Below, piece after piece: positions 47,010 through 57,203 of a stretch of 64,000 nt of DNA. The notes beneath the pieces were generated by a model that saw nothing but the letters and a program-made list of their open reading frames with translations, was not told where the DNA came from and made no database searches. Each line of letters starts with the position of its first letter. Position 1 is the stretch's first letter. Where the stretch lies: the NCBI GenBank assembly GCA_002747185.1, contig PDTV01000004.1, forward strand, positions 186,001 to 250,000, read 5' to 3'. A program made the position numbers and the translations under genes. The DNA is from Candidatus Contendibacter odensensis. Lineage in GTDB: Bacteria; Pseudomonadota; Gammaproteobacteria; Competibacterales; Competibacteraceae.

Positions 47010-48023
47010 TTAGGGCATGGAATATTGGCTGAGTTGCTGCCCAATCCACTTGAGCGTGTTGATACCATGTACATCGCAGGGGAGCAGCGGCAAGTAAATA
47101 CGGGGTAACGTTGTAAATTCCTGCTCGATTTCATGTAGATAAGTGGCTTCCTGGCGGCGACGGTTTTCTATGAAATGACCTTCTGCATCCTTTGGTAGTA
47201 CACGATTGACGATCAGCGCGGCAACAGGCACCTTAAATTCACGCAAAATGGCTAGCGCTTTTTTGCTTTCCAAAATAGGCAGTTTTTCTGCATTGAGCAC
47301 CAGCATAAAAGCAGTTTGTTCGCTGTTTAGTATCAAGCGTCGAGCGCGGTGAAATTTGCGTCGCCGTTCCAGCAATATTTGACGGATGCGGCTCTTGCGA
47401 TCGTCTTGCGGACGATTAGCCCCAGTCTGGTTCAGATAATCAAGGTCATTGCCTTTTTTAGAGCCGCGCCGTCCACCGAGCCGCTCAAGCACCTCACCAA
47501 GCTTGCTGGAGCGTTCATGTTGCTTGAGCAAGCCGTCAGTCCAGGCCGCCATGATTTCAGGTAGCGATAGCAGACGGAGCGTATGACCGGTTGGAGCGGT
47601 ATCGAAAATCACCAGATTGTAGCGTGCCTGCGCCTCGTCGAGCAGTGTTGCAACCCGCTCCAGCAGGGCCGCTTCAACAGCACCGGGCGCCGCTCGGGCC
47701 AGATCCATTTGTCGCTCGATTTCACTATACATGGCTGGATTGGCCAGGTCGCGCAAATTGTGCTTGACGCCTTCGATGTAACGGTCAGTTGTCGCGTCAG
47801 GATCAATTTCCAGACCCCACAGGTTAGTCGCCAGCATCGTTTCATTATCTTGGAGTGTTTGATTGAAAATATCTCCAAGGGAGTGTGCCGGATCAGTGGA
47901 GACGACTAGCACACGGCGGTTCTGTTCAGCGGCCAGCAACGCCAGGCTTGCTGCCACGGTTGTTTTGCCAACGCCACCCTTGCCGCCAACAAAGAGGATT
48001 CGCCGTTCCAGAATGTTCAGCAT
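47010..48023 (-). CDS. ArsA/Get3-family ATPase
   Basis: 337 residues, single ATPase domain. Walker A GGKGGVGKTTVAAS at about 13-26, switch I STDPAHSLGD, and DTAPTGHTLRLLSLPE. The arsenite-binding cysteines of ArsA are not visible, and no arsB/arsD is near, so arsenic pumping is unlikely. It is 3 bases from the small Cys-Cys gene and then cstA, a recurring trio; role unknown. An insertion with charged repeats (SSKLGEVLERLGGRRGSKKG) follows the switch region. Confidence 0.85.
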   Translation of the reverse strand: MLNILERRILFVGGKGGVGKTTVAASLALLAAEQNRRVLVVSTDPAHSLGDIFNQTLQDNETMLATNLWGLEIDPDATTDRYIEGVKHNLRDLANPAMYSEIERQMDLARAAPGAVEAALLERVATLLDEAQARYNLVIFDTAPTGHTLRLLSLPEIMAAWTDGLLKQHERSSKLGEVLERLGGRRGSKKGNDLDYLNQTGANRPQDDRKSRIRQILLERRRKFHRARRLILNSEQTAFMLVLNAEKLPILESKKALAILREFKVPVAALIVNRVLPKDAEGHFIENRRRQEATYLHEIEQEFTTLPRIYLPLLPCDVHGINTLKWIGQQLSQYSMP

Positions 48024-48026
48024 GAG

Positions 48027-48299
48027 TCAACAGCATTTGAAATGGTCAAGGGGAGAGTGCTCCATACCCATACGCTGATGCCAGTCGTGGAATTGTTCTA
48101 GCAGCAGTGGTTGCAGCTCCAGTGTGTAATAGCTGGCCGGATTCGGTACACCCAGCATCTCCGAGAATACGAATAACATAAACAGATCGTCTTCATCGCG
48201 TTGAGCGCGAGCCACCGCTCCCCGGTAGGGAGCGGTGTAAAACTCACGTGCCAGGGTTTCCCACTGGCCCAGAATAGTTCTTAACTGTTCACGATTCAC
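48027..48299 (-). CDS. Small Cys-Cys-terminal protein ('cory-CC-star' type)
   Basis: 90 residues ending DHFKCC followed directly by the stop. The family of short proteins with a terminal Cys-Cys, which I recall as cory-CC-star proteins, occurs beside ArsA-type ATPases; the link here (4 bases to the ATPase, immediately after cstA) agrees. MLFVFSEMLGVPNPASYYTL is the central block. The cysteine pair could bind metal or a persulfide and deliver it to the ATPase, but this is inference. Confidence 0.7.
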   Translation of the reverse strand: MNREQLRTILGQWETLAREFYTAPYRGAVARAQRDEDDLFMLFVFSEMLGVPNPASYYTLELQPLLLEQFHDWHQRMGMEHSPLDHFKCC

Positions 48300-49982
48300 T
48301 TAATTGGCCTGTTCAGCAGTGGCCAGGCGCTGACGTTCACGCATAAGCGCACTGATGGCTTCAAGTGCAACCATGGCAGCGGCGATCAGAATCAGAATAT
48401 CCATGACGATTAACAGCCAGTTGCCTGCGGTGAAGAAGCTCCAGAGCTGGAGCAGCAGTGCCAGTATTGTCATAACCAGCAGGAACGCCATAGGTATCAG
48501 CGTGAACCAGACCGGACGGCCTAACTTGAGCAAAAGCAGACTCACAACTAACAGCGCCAGACCAGCCAGGAGTTGGTTGGTGGTACCAAATAGCGGCCAG
48601 ATGATCATGCCACCTGCGCCACTGGTGCCACCCGCACCAAAGGCCAGGGCAATACAGGCTCCGACAGCAACCAGGGTGGCGACGCCATTACTTCTCAGAA
48701 ACGGGATATTGTAGATTTGACCCCATTCCTGAACGATGTAGCGTTGCAAACGGACACCGGTATCCATGGTCGTTCCGGCGAAGAGAATGGCCATAACGGC
48801 CAGCAGGGTCGCGGCAAATTCATGGGAAAGGCCCAGACCCTTGGAAACGATATTGGCTCCACCTTCGACAAAGGCCGAGATGCCACCGGCACCAAATTTG
48901 GTATAGACCGCTTGCCAGTCGCCGAGTGTTGCAAAACCGGCGCTGACGGCCACGATGGCGGCAAGTGCGAGTAGTCCTTCACCGACCGAGCCACCATAGC
49001 CTACCAACCGTTCATCAGTTTCTTTATCAATTTGTTTAGCGGTTGTGCCAGAGCCGACCAGTGAATGAAATCCAGAGATAGCGCCACAGGCAATGGTTAC
49101 GAACAGCAGCGGAAAAATTGGTGGTGTGCCAGGTGGGATATTGGGATTAAATGCCGGCGCAACCACTTGTGGGCTGAAGATAAAGAGTGATATGTAGAGG
49201 ATGCCGAGACCGATAAATAATTGCAGTCCGTTGATGTAATCCCGAGGCTGTAATAAAACCCATACCGGTAACAGGGATGCGATAGCCGCGTAGATAAACA
49301 TGATAATGATCCACTGGGCATTGGGTACTAAGCCGAGGACCTGATCAGGTAACGAGATGGGAAACAAGGGGCCAATATACAGGAAGAAATAAAGCGCAAT
49401 AACGCCCCCCAGCGAAGGCCACAATAGCCCGACCTTATAGCGATAAATCAGCTGGCCGATCACCAAGGCAACCAGAATGGCACTCCAGGACGGTAGTACG
49501 CTGCTTGGCGTTTTGATGAAGCTTTTGGCGATAGCAACGGCAAATACTGCATTGACCATGAGTAGCAGCAGGAAAATAATGATCATGAATAAGCTCTGTG
49601 CACGTTTGCCAAGCAGATCGCCACTGAAGGAGCCAATCGAGCGAGCCTTATTACGGACGCTTGACCAGATTGCACCGAAATCATGAATACCAGCGAAGAA
49701 TATGGTGCCTAGAACGACCCATAAAAAGGCGGGTGCCCAGCCCCAGATCACCGCGACTGCTGGTCCGATAATCGGTGCAGCACCCGCTACTGAAGTAAAG
49801 TGATGTCCCCACAGTACGTATTTATTGGTGGGGACATAATCGACGCCATCCTCCATGCTATGTGAGGGTGTCACGTAGTCGGGGTCAAGTTGATAAATTT
49901 TCCTGGCAATGAATCGGGAGTAAAGCAGGTAACCGAGAGCAAATGCGATCAAACCAATGAGTGCTAGCCAGACTGCATTCAT
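48300..49982 (-). CDS. cstA: Carbon starvation protein A (peptide/pyruvate transporter family)
   Basis: 560 residues, at least thirteen hydrophobic segments. CstA hallmarks: YVPTNKYVLWGHHFTSVAGA near the N-terminus, SGFHSLVGSGTTAKQIDKE in the middle, and FAGTTMDTGVRLQRYIVQEW. The family takes up peptides or pyruvate. It is the first gene of the cstA, Cys-Cys protein, ArsA-like set. The region upstream is gene-free for about 280 bases. Confidence 0.93.
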   Translation of the reverse strand: MNAVWLALIGLIAFALGYLLYSRFIARKIYQLDPDYVTPSHSMEDGVDYVPTNKYVLWGHHFTSVAGAAPIIGPAVAVIWGWAPAFLWVVLGTIFFAGIHDFGAIWSSVRNKARSIGSFSGDLLGKRAQSLFMIIIFLLLLMVNAVFAVAIAKSFIKTPSSVLPSWSAILVALVIGQLIYRYKVGLLWPSLGGVIALYFFLYIGPLFPISLPDQVLGLVPNAQWIIIMFIYAAIASLLPVWVLLQPRDYINGLQLFIGLGILYISLFIFSPQVVAPAFNPNIPPGTPPIFPLLFVTIACGAISGFHSLVGSGTTAKQIDKETDERLVGYGGSVGEGLLALAAIVAVSAGFATLGDWQAVYTKFGAGGISAFVEGGANIVSKGLGLSHEFAATLLAVMAILFAGTTMDTGVRLQRYIVQEWGQIYNIPFLRSNGVATLVAVGACIALAFGAGGTSGAGGMIIWPLFGTTNQLLAGLALLVVSLLLLKLGRPVWFTLIPMAFLLVMTILALLLQLWSFFTAGNWLLIVMDILILIAAAMVALEAISALMRERQRLATAEQAN

Positions 49983-50259
49983 AGTGGTTGTCTCCTCCAG
50001 TGATCAAGTAGATTAAGAGCGGTTATGGTTTTTTGAGGATTAGGACGGACAGGGCTGTTTGTGACAATTCACGACCTTGCCACTGGATAATTATGTACAC
50101 GCTATCGTTGTATGCCAGTTGTTGGCAGCATGTGGCGAAGTATTGGGGTAATCTGGTGGTTATAGTATCGGTTTTGATGTCTTGCTTAGGGGGGGCAGGT
50201 GTTGTCGGCCGGGCAATTATAGCCAAGTCTAAAAATACTGACCTGCATAGCTACAAATG
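49983..50259. other. Upstream region of cstA
   Basis: No gene supported; a 96-codon open reading on the plus strand has no protein-like features. Presumably holds the cstA promoter. Confidence 0.4.
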
Positions 50260-50376
50260 TCGGGTTTCCCGCTTTCGCGGGAATGGCAGGGTTAATCGAT
50301 ACACCGTCGTCATGCCCGTGTAGGCGGGTATCCAGTAACGTCACCCGTGTTGGCCAGAGAGAAAACTATTGATCAT
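50260..50376. repeat. Dispersed repeat R2, copy 2
   Basis: Matches the block at 29498-29622: TCGGGTTTCCCGCTTTCGCG at the start, CGTCGTCATGCCCGTGTAGG in the middle, GTGTTGGCCAG and ATTGATCAT at the end, with a short deletion relative to copy 1. Confidence 0.8.
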
Positions 50377-50574
50377 ATCAGTGCTTTTTCAGTAATTTTT
50401 TGATTAGCCATTAAATCCTGAACAAATTACCTTGTTGATTTTTCTGATATTTTTTGTCTTTCCTTTAAAGGCGGTGTAAAGCTGCACCATGTAACCAGTC
50501 CGTCATCCATCATACAAGATGGGAACAAGGGTAAAAATGAGCGGCAAGACTCGTTAGGCGATTAAATCGTGTAG

Positions 50575-50960
50575 TCACGAGATATTGGCCCAAAGCGCAA
50601 TGCACCTGATGTGTGCGGCGGCGAGAAACGAGGCTGTGTGTTTGGCATATCTTGTAGCGATACTACGCTATCTTTTGAGGTGCAGGAAAGCGTTTTCAAC
50701 CAGATGCCGTAATTATCGCGCCAGCGGATAAAACGACGGTGCGTATTGCTCCAGCCGCCGTAATCAGGCGGTCAATCACGCCACCGGGCACCCGTGCGCA
50801 TAATCCAGAAAACCGCGTTGATAAATAGGCGATTATCTTTGGCGACGCCACCCCATTGCCCGGATTGTCCGGGCAAATGCGGCTTCAGCAAAGCCCATGC
50901 TTTGTCTGATATAGCATGTCTGCGATGTGAGTGTGTCACATGCAATCCTTTCATTACCAA
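50575..50960 (-). pseudogene. IS5-family transposase, internally deleted
   Basis: Starts HAISDKAWALLKPHLPGQSG and FINAVFWIMRTGARWRD, then hits an in-frame stop, continues PPDYGGWSNTHRRFIRWRD, and after a jump gives the C-terminal end ENAFLHLKR, stop, RSIATRYAKHTASFLAAAHI and RCIALWANIS. The DDE catalytic centre is deleted and at least two stops are present. Dead copy; upstream and downstream ends were not resolved. Confidence 0.85.
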
Positions 50961-51059
50961 TACAATCGCTTATTTCTTATCTCGTGATGGCATTATTTAG
51001 ATACAGGGTGCTTTGCTGTACGGGCAAGTGGGTTGGTATTTTGGGTCGGGTGTCTGCCA

Positions 51060-51092
51060 ACAGAAAAATTGTGCACCGCACAATTTTTCTGT
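51060..51092. promoter_or_regulatory. Perfect 15-bp inverted repeat upstream of a small gene
   Basis: ACAGAAAAATTGTGC, ACC, GCACAATTTTTCTGT. It is followed by TATAGT (51094-51099), a possible -10, about 45 bases before the ATG at 51144, so it could be an operator. It could equally be a terminator stem. Confidence 0.5.
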
Positions 51093-51143
51093 TATAGTGG
51101 CCTTGCCTCAATATTAAAGCGTGCGCAGAATAAGTAGACTGTT

Positions 51144-51466
51144 ATGCATATCGTAGATGATCCGGTACTGTCGATGCTTGCTAACTTTCTAGAAGATGTT
51201 CCGTGTCTGGATCTGTCTGATGCGGATTTTTTGCGACAGCAAGCACAAGCTATCAAGCAGTACACCAAAGACTTTCCATTCGAGGAGCGACAAGAACGTG
51301 CATTGGAGTGGATCGAGTTATACGCACGCGACTACCGCCGACAATGGCAGAAAGAGGTGATTGTCCAAGCCTTAATTGGTGTGCGCTGTTCGGATTGCCC
51401 GCTAGTCAGCAATTCACAATCAAGCACATGTGTAGTTCTGAACAATTAGCTGAAGTTGTTACGTGA
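51144..51466 (+). pseudogene. Small hypothetical protein, probably frameshifted near its end
   Basis: The first 75 codons look coding: MHIVDDPVLSMLANFLEDVP, DFPFEERQERALEWIELYAR, DYRRQWQKEV. That frame then ends in a weak tail at 51449. An alternative frame over the same bases reads LNWCALFGLPASQQFTIKHM then CSSEQLAEVVT and stops at 51466, which looks more protein-like, so a one-base shift around 51375 is suspected. I do not recognise the family. It is AT-poor like the host genome and has no operon partner. Confidence 0.5.
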
Positions 51467-51497
51467 TTATGTGTCAGGTGTGCTCTTTTCGCAGGGC

Positions 51498-51607
51498 TAT
51501 AGCGCAAATTATCACTATAAATTGTTCCAGTTTATAGTGATAATTTGCGTTTTAAAACAAATGGATATAGCGGAACCAGTTAATCAGATTTCATTGGTTC
51601 CGCTATA
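51498..51607 (+). repeat. Two-hairpin TATAGCG element, copy 6
   Basis: Hairpin A in the long form on both arms (GCGCAAATTATCACTATAAA with complement TTTATAGTGATAATTTGCG), linker, hairpin B GCGGAACCAGTTAATC... TTCATTGGTTCCGC (imperfect). The insertion TTATCAC is present in both arms here, a paired change relative to copy 4. Confidence 0.93.
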
Positions 51608-51715
51608 TATCAAAACCAGCTTGTGCCTTTTGAAGGTACACAAGATGCATTTGTGTCGCACATCGGGCAAACGGGCAGTCCAGCCCGGATTCATTTTGCT
51701 TGTTATCACAGCTGA
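51608..51715 (+). other. Possible C-terminal remnant of an unknown gene
   Basis: Right after the repeat, one frame reads YQNQLVPFEGTQDAFVSHIG then QTGSPARIHFACYHS and stops. The residue mix is protein-like, and a short reading before the repeat (SGVLFSQG) might be its other side, though joining them needs a 2-base adjustment. Family unknown. Confidence 0.3.
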
Positions 51716-51796
51716 ACAGAAGCCAATAAAGCAGATTTCTTCCCTGGAATCAGTTTTTCCCGATCATATGCTGTCACGAAGTATGGAGCAATTGGC

Positions 51797-52729
<933 letters not shown>

Positions 52730-52764
52730 TTATATATGGGGTATTGCCGGGGCGGGTGTGCAAA

Positions 52765-54138
52765 CTAGAAGGGCAGGTCTAAATCCGGACGCAATGTATC
52801 TAGCGTTTGACGGAAGCGTTCCTGAATATCGGTCATGGCGTCTTGTTGATCCGCCTCAAAACGTAATACCAGGCTGGGTGTGGTGTTTGATGCGCGTACC
52901 AGTCCCCAACCGTGTTGAAATTCCACCCGCAAACCATCCAGGGTAATGATCTTCGCATCTCTACCAAAGTCGGCTTGTGCTGCGAGCTGGTCCATTAAAA
53001 TGAATGGTTCACCTTCTGCCATATCTATACGTAGCTCTGGCGTACTCAAGCTGTTGGGGTATGTGTTAAAGAACTCGGCGCTGGAAATGGTATGCTGCGC
53101 CAAGACATTGAGCAATCGGGCAGCCGCGTAAAACGCATCGTCGAACCCGAACCACATGTCTGCATGTGCGAAGTGACCGGTCATTTCACCTCCCAACAGT
53201 GCACCGGTTTCCCGCATTTTTGCCTTGATTAGCGAATGACCTGTTTTCCATAAAATAGATTGCCCACCCAGGCTCTCGATGAGCTGTGTCAAATGGCGTG
53301 AGCATTTGATGTCATAAACAATCGCTGCACCGTGGTGTTCAGTAAGTACCTCTTCGGCTAAGGGCATCAAGACACGATCAGGCCAGATAATCTCGGCATT
53401 GCTTGCGACCACACCCAGACGGTCGGCATCACCATCGAATGCCAGGCCGATATCGGCATTATGGGCAATAACGGCCTTTTGCAGGTCAGCCAGATTGTCA
53501 GGAATACTTGGGTCAGGATGGTGGTTTGGAAAATGGCCATTGACTTCACAAAAGAGCTCGATCACCTCGCAGCCGAGTGCTCTGAGCAGGGTAGGTGCTG
53601 TGTGGCTGGCAATGGCATTACCGCAGTCAACCGCAATTTTAAGCGGTCGTGGTAGTGGCAAGGCATTAGCGATTTTTTGAATATAGTCGGCATGAATGTC
53701 GGTCGTTTGCTCGTTGCCGCAGCCGTAGCGCACATTGCCGCTTTCTATACGATGGCGCAGGTCATTAATGACGGCACCGTGTAATGCAATTTTGTCGATG
53801 ACTATTTTCAGGCCGTTGTATTGTGGCGGGTTGTGACTGCCAGTAATCATCACACCGGCATGGCTGCTTCCAAGTGTATGCGTGGCGTAATACAGCAACG
53901 GGGTCGGGATGGCACCGAGATCCAGTACATCTAATCCGGCCGCACGAATACCGGTTTTCAGGGCTTGGCATAATACGGGACTGGACAAGCGACCATCACG
54001 ACCAACAATTACTTGTGTTTCATTACGTTCAGCGGCAAGGCTGCCGATGGCCTGCCCGATATCCCTGATACTATCAATAGTCAAGTCCTGATCGACGACA
54101 CCACGAATATCATATTCTCGAAAAATGGATTTTTTCAT
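52765..54138 (-). CDS. algC: Phosphomannomutase/phosphoglucomutase
   Basis: 457 residues from MKKSIFREYDIRGVVDQDL. The phosphoserine loop is VMITGSHNPPQYNGLK; the metal site is AFDGDADRLGVV; the sugar loop GEMTGHFAHAD and the C-terminal phosphate-binding region RASNTTPSLVLRFEAD are present. It interconverts hexose 1- and 6-phosphates for exopolysaccharide and LPS precursors. Dut and coaBC lie just upstream, a widely conserved set. Confidence 0.95.
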   Translation of the reverse strand: MKKSIFREYDIRGVVDQDLTIDSIRDIGQAIGSLAAERNETQVIVGRDGRLSSPVLCQALKTGIRAAGLDVLDLGAIPTPLLYYATHTLGSSHAGVMITGSHNPPQYNGLKIVIDKIALHGAVINDLRHRIESGNVRYGCGNEQTTDIHADYIQKIANALPLPRPLKIAVDCGNAIASHTAPTLLRALGCEVIELFCEVNGHFPNHHPDPSIPDNLADLQKAVIAHNADIGLAFDGDADRLGVVASNAEIIWPDRVLMPLAEEVLTEHHGAAIVYDIKCSRHLTQLIESLGGQSILWKTGHSLIKAKMRETGALLGGEMTGHFAHADMWFGFDDAFYAAARLLNVLAQHTISSAEFFNTYPNSLSTPELRIDMAEGEPFILMDQLAAQADFGRDAKIITLDGLRVEFQHGWGLVRASNTTPSLVLRFEADQQDAMTDIQERFRQTLDTLRPDLDLPF

Positions 54139-54146
54139 ACTGTACT

Positions 54147-54608
54147 TCAGCACCGACCGGAATGACCAAAACCACCTGCTCCTCGTTCGCTGGGGGTGAA
54201 TTCCGGCACAATCTCAAACTGGGCGCGAACCACTGGCACGATAACCAGTTGGGCAATGCGCTCACCAATAGTGATAGTGAATGGTGTATGACCACGATTC
54301 CAGCACGATATCAACAATTCCCCCTGATAATCGCTGTCAATCAGCCCCACCAGATTGCCAAGGACAATACCGTGCTTATGCCCAAGGCCGGAGCGCGGTA
54401 ACAGGACTGCCGCCAAGCCTGGGTCGGCGATGTGAATTGCCAGACCTGTAGGAATTATATGGGTCTTACCTGAATGTACGGTGAGTGGCTTTGGTAAACA
54501 TGCACGCAGATCCAGACCGGCGGAACCAGAGGTTGCATATTCAGGCAACGGTATTTCCTGACCGAGCCGAGCGTCGAGCACTTTTAATTCAATGGTTTGA
54601 TGAGTCAC
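54147..54608 (-). CDS. dut: Deoxyuridine 5'-triphosphate nucleotidohydrolase
   Basis: 153 residues, trimeric type. Motifs: GSAGLDLRA (1), [15 protein letters not shown] (2), [11 protein letters not shown] (3), and the C-terminal [11 protein letters not shown] (5). It removes dUTP and makes dUMP. Ends 8 bases before algC. Confidence 0.96.
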   Translation of the reverse strand: MTHQTIELKVLDARLGQEIPLPEYATSGSAGLDLRACLPKPLTVHSGKTHIIPTGLAIHIADPGLAAVLLPRSGLGHKHGIVLGNLVGLIDSDYQGELLISCWNRGHTPFTITIGERIAQLVIVPVVRAQFEIVPEFTPSERGAGGFGHSGRC

Positions 54609-54635
54609 GATGTACCGAAAGATGTGGGTAAGTGG

Positions 54636-54701
54636 ATAATTTGCGTGTTAAAACAGATGGATATAGCGGAATTAATTAATCAAATTTAATTGATTCCGCT
54701 A
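54636..54701 (+). repeat. Two-hairpin element, copy 7, truncated at the left
   Basis: Begins in the right arm of hairpin A (GATAATTTGCG), then linker GTTAAAACAGATGGATA and hairpin B GCGGAATTAATTAA with TTAATTGATTCCGC. Left half of A is missing, and the right end is slightly altered (CCGCTAAT). It lies between coaBC and dut. Confidence 0.88.
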
Positions 54702-54926
54702 ATATTTAATGCCTGATCATGTGACGATCAAATGACATTTTGACGCTTATTTGCTTTGGATGAAAGCTAAAGTCTCAGCATGGGTATGGCTTGAGTGTCA
54801 CCCCCGACATTTGCTTGCTGCATATACAGGGTCACGTTATTCGGTGACAGGGTAAAGGCATCACTTGCGGCGTAGGCATCGGTGGCATTTTTTTACTCTT
54901 CTGCCAGTGAGCGTCAGTTCGTTATA

Positions 54927-56195
54927 CTATGTTTTTTGATCGTAACGCATAGCAATCAGTGCGACGAGCTGTTGGCCAAGCAGCGTTTTATTGGCCAGCG
55001 GCAGAGTGTGTTCACCACCTTCCCACAAAACAAGCAGCTCATTTTGCTCACTCTCAAAACCGCTACCGGCTATGCCCACTTGATTGGCTGCAATAAGATC
55101 CAGGTTTTTGCGACGGCGTTTCTCGTCTGCATAGTGCCGGACATTATGCGTTTCAGCGGCAAAGCCTACAGTAAAGGGACGGTGTGAAGAGAGGGTGGCA
55201 ACATCGGCCAGAATATCTGGATTCCTGACCAGTTCGAGTCGTAGGGTGTCCCGGGTTTTCTTGATTTTTTGTGCAGCCTGCTTAACAGCACGGTAATCAG
55301 CGACGGCAGCGGTGGCGATGAAGATATTTGCCTGTTGGACGCGGTGCATTACCGCTTGATGCATATCAATAGCATTTTCCACGTCAATCCGTTCCACACC
55401 CGGCGGTGTTTCCAGACTGACAGGACCGGTTACCAAAATGACGTGCGCACCTGCAGCGGCAGCGGCCTCAGCTACGGCGAAACCCATTTTACCGGTGCTG
55501 CGATTGCTAATAAAGCGCACAGGATCAATAGGTTCGCGAGTAGGTCCTGCTGTTAGCAGTACAACCAATCCCTGTAAGTCATGCGATGTAAGTGGTGTTT
55601 CCAGGGGCGTACTGTTCGAGAAGAAGGCTGGCTGTTTACGCTTTTCACCGAGCTGCTCAAGCACTTGATTACGCAATTTCAAGGGCTCTAGCATCCGGCC
55701 TGCACCAATTTCGCCACAGGCTTGTTCGCCAACGCCGGGCCCCCAGATTTTTATTCCGTGCCGTGCCAATAGTCGGCAATTATCCTGAGTCGCAGGGTTT
55801 TGCCACATCAAGCGATTCATTGCTGGAGCAACGGCAATAGGTCGATCGGTCGCCAGACAGAGCGTGCTGAGTAAATCATTGGCCATGCCGTGTGCCAGGC
55901 GGGCAATAAAATCAGCCGTAGCGGGTGCAATGAGAATTAGATCTGCCCAGCGTGCCAGTTCGATATGCCCCATACCGGCTTCAGCATTCGCGTCTAATAA
56001 CTCGGTTCGTATGGGTCGGCCGGATATCGCTTGAAGTGTTAGCGGTGTAATGAATGTTGTTGCTGACGGGGTCATCGCAATTTGCAATTCTGCACCGGCT
56101 TCTCGTAGTCGGCGGCCTAGATCAGCGCTTTTATAGGCAGCGATGCCGCCTGTGATACCCAATAGAATGCGTTTTCCGGCTAGAGGTTGCAGCAT
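54927..56195 (-). CDS. coaBC: Bifunctional phosphopantothenoylcysteine decarboxylase/synthase
   Basis: 422 residues from ATG 56195, chosen for GGAG eight bases upstream. CoaC part: [32 protein letters not shown] and the APAMNRLMW motif. CoaB part: [35 protein letters not shown] and the C-terminal domain ending DQKT. Two steps of coenzyme A synthesis. Divergent from radC, as commonly seen. Confidence 0.95.
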   Translation of the reverse strand: MLQPLAGKRILLGITGGIAAYKSADLGRRLREAGAELQIAMTPSATTFITPLTLQAISGRPIRTELLDANAEAGMGHIELARWADLILIAPATADFIARLAHGMANDLLSTLCLATDRPIAVAPAMNRLMWQNPATQDNCRLLARHGIKIWGPGVGEQACGEIGAGRMLEPLKLRNQVLEQLGEKRKQPAFFSNSTPLETPLTSHDLQGLVVLLTAGPTREPIDPVRFISNRSTGKMGFAVAEAAAAAGAHVILVTGPVSLETPPGVERIDVENAIDMHQAVMHRVQQANIFIATAAVADYRAVKQAAQKIKKTRDTLRLELVRNPDILADVATLSSHRPFTVGFAAETHNVRHYADEKRRRKNLDLIAANQVGIAGSGFESEQNELLVLWEGGEHTLPLANKTLLGQQLVALIAMRYDQKT

Positions 56196-56524
56196 TGGCA
56201 AAGCTCCATGCAAGGTGAGGAGGGCACAGCTTAGCGCAGCAGACCCAGGAAAGGGTACAAGTTAGAGGTGGTGCAACGAAGATCAATAGTGTAGCTATGG
56301 TTGTTTTTTAGCTGAGAGTCGATAGTCGGTATGTGGCATCAGTTGTCGCGTCTGCGCAGGTGAAGCGCTACACTGAATCAGGTTAAAAGCAGCAATGGTG
56401 CTGAATGGCTTTGGTTTGAATGCGTGATTTCAGGACCATCATTGTTGTTTTGATAGTCAACTTATTCTAGAAATGATGTTCATTTATCGACGTTATTTGT
56501 GGTGTGTATCAAGGAAATTCGTAA
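56196..56524. other. Divergent intergenic region coaBC / radC
   Basis: About 330 bases without a gene. It must hold both promoters. No strong palindrome or repeat was noticed. Confidence 0.5.
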
Positions 56525-57199
56525 GTGTCCATCCGTGACTGGCCTGATGATGAACGTCCACGAGAGAAGCTCTTGCAGCGAGGCGTAGCGGCACTCTCCA
56601 ATGCTGAATTGCTGGCGATTTTTCTGCGGGTGGGTGTGCGGGGGCGCAGTGCGGTTGATTTGGCACGCGATATGCTAAAGCAGCATGGTAATCTGCGTAC
56701 ATTACTGGAATTGGATCAAAAAGCGTTTTGTGCAACCCCTGGTTTGGGATTGGCCAAGTATGCACAGCTACAGGCTGTGCTGGAATTGGCTCGTCGCTAT
56801 CTGGAAGATACATTGCAACGCGGCGATGTCATTCAAAGCGCAGAAGATACGCGCCACTACGTGATGGCACGTATGCGCCATCATCCACATGAGGTGTTTG
56901 CCTGTCTGTTTTTAGACAACAAGCATCGCGTTATTCAGTATGAAGAGCTTTTCTTCGGAACCATCGACAGTTCGGCTGTGCACCCGCGGCAAATCATCAA
57001 GCGAGCACTGTATCACAATGCGGCAGCAGCGATCGTTGCGCATAATCACCCCTCTGGCATTGCAGAGCCCAGCCAATCCGATGAGATGATCACACGACGG
57101 TTGAAAGAGGCGTTGGCGTTGATTGATGTTCGGTTACTGGATCACCTGGTCATTGGTGATGGCTACAGTGTGTCGTTGGCTGAACGAGGAATACTTTGA
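56525..57199 (+). CDS. radC: RadC family JAB-domain protein
   Basis: 224 residues, GTG start preceded by AAGGA. N-terminal helix-hairpin-helix-like region ([20 protein letters not shown]), then a JAB/MPN domain with [16 protein letters not shown] that supplies metal ligands. Historically linked to DNA repair but function unresolved. Convergent with djlA, 4 bases apart. Confidence 0.93.
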   Translation: MSIRDWPDDERPREKLLQRGVAALSNAELLAIFLRVGVRGRSAVDLARDMLKQHGNLRTLLELDQKAFCATPGLGLAKYAQLQAVLELARRYLEDTLQRGDVIQSAEDTRHYVMARMRHHPHEVFACLFLDNKHRVIQYEELFFGTIDSSAVHPRQIIKRALYHNAAAAIVAHNHPSGIAEPSQSDEMITRRLKEALALIDVRLLDHLVIGDGYSVSLAERGIL

Positions 57200-57203
57200 G
57201 TAC

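Noticed and set aside
50033..50323. 96-codon open reading upstream of cstA
   Set aside because: Extends through repeat R2 and has no ribosome site or conserved look.
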